Shown here: piece by piece, positions 6,244 through 6,950 of the stretch
How positions within the stretch are numbered: the first letter of the stretch is position 1
Layout: every line of letters begins with the position of its first letter
Source: Bacteroidota bacterium
Lineage (GTDB): Bacteria; Bacteroidota; Bacteroidia; 2-12-FULL-35-15
Assembly (NCBI GenBank): GCA_021413595.1
Contig: JAIOQD010000563.1
Span: 1-6,950, forward strand
Direction: 5' to 3'
DNA length: 6,950 bases
Notes under the pieces: model-generated
What the model saw: only the letters and a program-made list of their open reading frames with translations
What the model was told of the DNA's origin: nothing
The model's database searches: none
Made by a program: the position numbers and the translations under genes

Positions 6244-6738
6244 TTACTTGTACTCTGGGTTAGAAAAAGCCCCAAATGTAAAGTCTGTGAATTTAAGGTC
6301 GCGATGGTCTTTTGATTTCCTTATAGCAATCATAAGTGAATTTTCAACTGAGATATCCTCTGATGTGAATTTTCGTCCTATTACTTGAATAATTTGGCTG
6401 TCATCTTTATAAACTACTCCGTTTAGACAATCTAATATGCTTTTTAGCAAATTATCTATGTCAACTTTATTAATTCGTGATTTTTTTGCAGTAATAGAAA
6501 TGAATACTTCTAATAAGCCTGTTAATGGCCATTCCTTACTTTTCTCTTCTGATAATTTTTCTTTAATTAAGGTCTCAAACTTTTTGTTTTTATCTACAGA
6601 TTTCTTTAAATAAATATTGTGAAATATTTTTTTATACTTTTCTTGTTTTGAAGGAATTTCAATTAACGGAATCATTAGAGTTATGTCGATAATTGGGTTC
6701 GGTGTCCACGTTACACTTTTTAATGGTTGTTCTTTCAT
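6244..6738 (-). CDS. rusA: RusA family crossover junction endodeoxyribonuclease (Holliday-junction resolvase)
   Basis: A 164-residue protein from ATG 6736-6738. Residues about 88-124 hold the RusA signature: RINKVDIDNLLKSILDCLNG, then VVYKDDSQIIQVIGRKF. By alignment from memory with E. coli RusA, D93, D95 and D113 match the metal-binding aspartates D70, D72 and D91, and K99 matches K76, so the active site appears complete. The enzyme would act as a dimer on four-way DNA junctions, cutting symmetrically with Mg2+. The N-terminal about 85 residues are more divergent and lysine-rich. A GTG at 6787-6789 would add 17 residues; I prefer the ATG because the added segment looks unlike a RusA N-terminus and a purine-rich aaaaag lies just before it. 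RusA genes are often phage-derived, but no other phage gene is seen here, and the gene stands 92 bp after the partial gene upstream. Confidence 0.85.
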   Translation of the reverse strand: MKEQPLKSVTWTPNPIIDITLMIPLIEIPSKQEKYKKIFHNIYLKKSVDKNKKFETLIKEKLSEEKSKEWPLTGLLEVFISITAKKSRINKVDIDNLLKSILDCLNGVVYKDDSQIIQVIGRKFTSEDISVENSLMIAIRKSKDHRDLKFTDFTFGAFSNPEYK

Positions 6739-6830
6739 AGACTTTTTGATTTTGATATTTAATTGGATGTTAATTAGGGTACGCAACACTCAATGGTCCA
6801 AATACTCAGCGACCTAAATACAAAATCATA

Positions 6831-6950
6831 TCATCTGCTCCATATTGTGGGTAATTCTTTAGATATTTTTTTTGATATTGGGTCTACAGTTGTTTTCCAG
6901 ATAACTAATTTCACAAATTGATTTGATTTTAAATCATAATCTTCAAGTTG
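6831..6950 (-). CDS. C-terminal end of an unidentified gene cut by the right edge
   Basis: Reading inward from the right edge, one minus-strand frame is open for 39 codons to TGA at 6831-6833, while the other two stop within a few codons. It starts QLEDYDLKSNQFVKLVIWKT and ends KKISKELPTIWSR. The mix of charged and aromatic residues looks like genuine coding sequence. No family can be recognised from this short tail. It ends 92 bp before the rusA ATG (41 bp before the alternative GTG), so the two could share a transcript, which would make this gene's identity a useful clue to why rusA is here. Confidence 0.55.
   Translation of the reverse strand, partial: QLEDYDLKSNQFVKLVIWKTTVDPISKKISKELPTIWSR

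Overview
The window looks like chromosomal DNA of a member of the Bacteroidota. The sequence is AT-rich. Two reading frames encode exported proteins typical of type IX secretion (T9SS) organisms. One has a recognisable 'SPNPF...DLTGKEI...LPNGIYFYKI' sorting domain. The other is a large surface protein with a lamin-tail-like domain, SprB-like, Ig-like and PKD modules. No phage structural gene, tRNA, rRNA or CRISPR array was seen. Every confident gene lies on the minus strand, so the reading order is from right to left.

Region 1 (1-2875) is the N-terminal and middle part of a long modular surface protein whose 3' end runs off the left edge. It starts at 2875 with a signal peptide, a lamin-tail-like domain and an SprB-like repeat. 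It then enters a tandem array of 207-bp (69-residue) Ig-like units, followed by PKD domains. The array has lost 110 bp at about 1412 and 82 bp at about 1770. Each loss shifts the frame, and the first one met in translation creates a TAG stop at 1769-1771. Together they remove exactly 64 codons, so the sequence after the second junction is back in the original frame. As written the gene is broken. Either this is real decay or variation in the repeats, or the array was misassembled.

Region 2 (2876-3531) has no confident gene. It holds candidate promoters for the surface-protein gene, an inverted-repeat element with a 32-codon plus-strand ORF, and a strong intrinsic terminator belonging to the next gene.

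Region 3 (3532-4851) is an intact gene for a secreted six-bladed NHL-repeat beta-propeller with a type A T9SS sorting domain. It is followed by a roughly 300-bp gene-poor spacer.

Region 4 (5154-6950) differs in character. It contains short genes for DUF2200 and DUF1801 proteins 29 bp apart (a probable operon), a RusA-family Holliday-junction resolvase, and the last 39 codons of an unidentified gene at the right edge. The 300-bp spacer between the DUF1801 gene and rusA is rich in inverted and direct repeats, including two interleaved 8-bp inverted repeats with pseudoknot topology. This gives the stretch the look of an accessory or cassette-like region, but no integrase or transposase is visible, so that reading remains a hypothesis.
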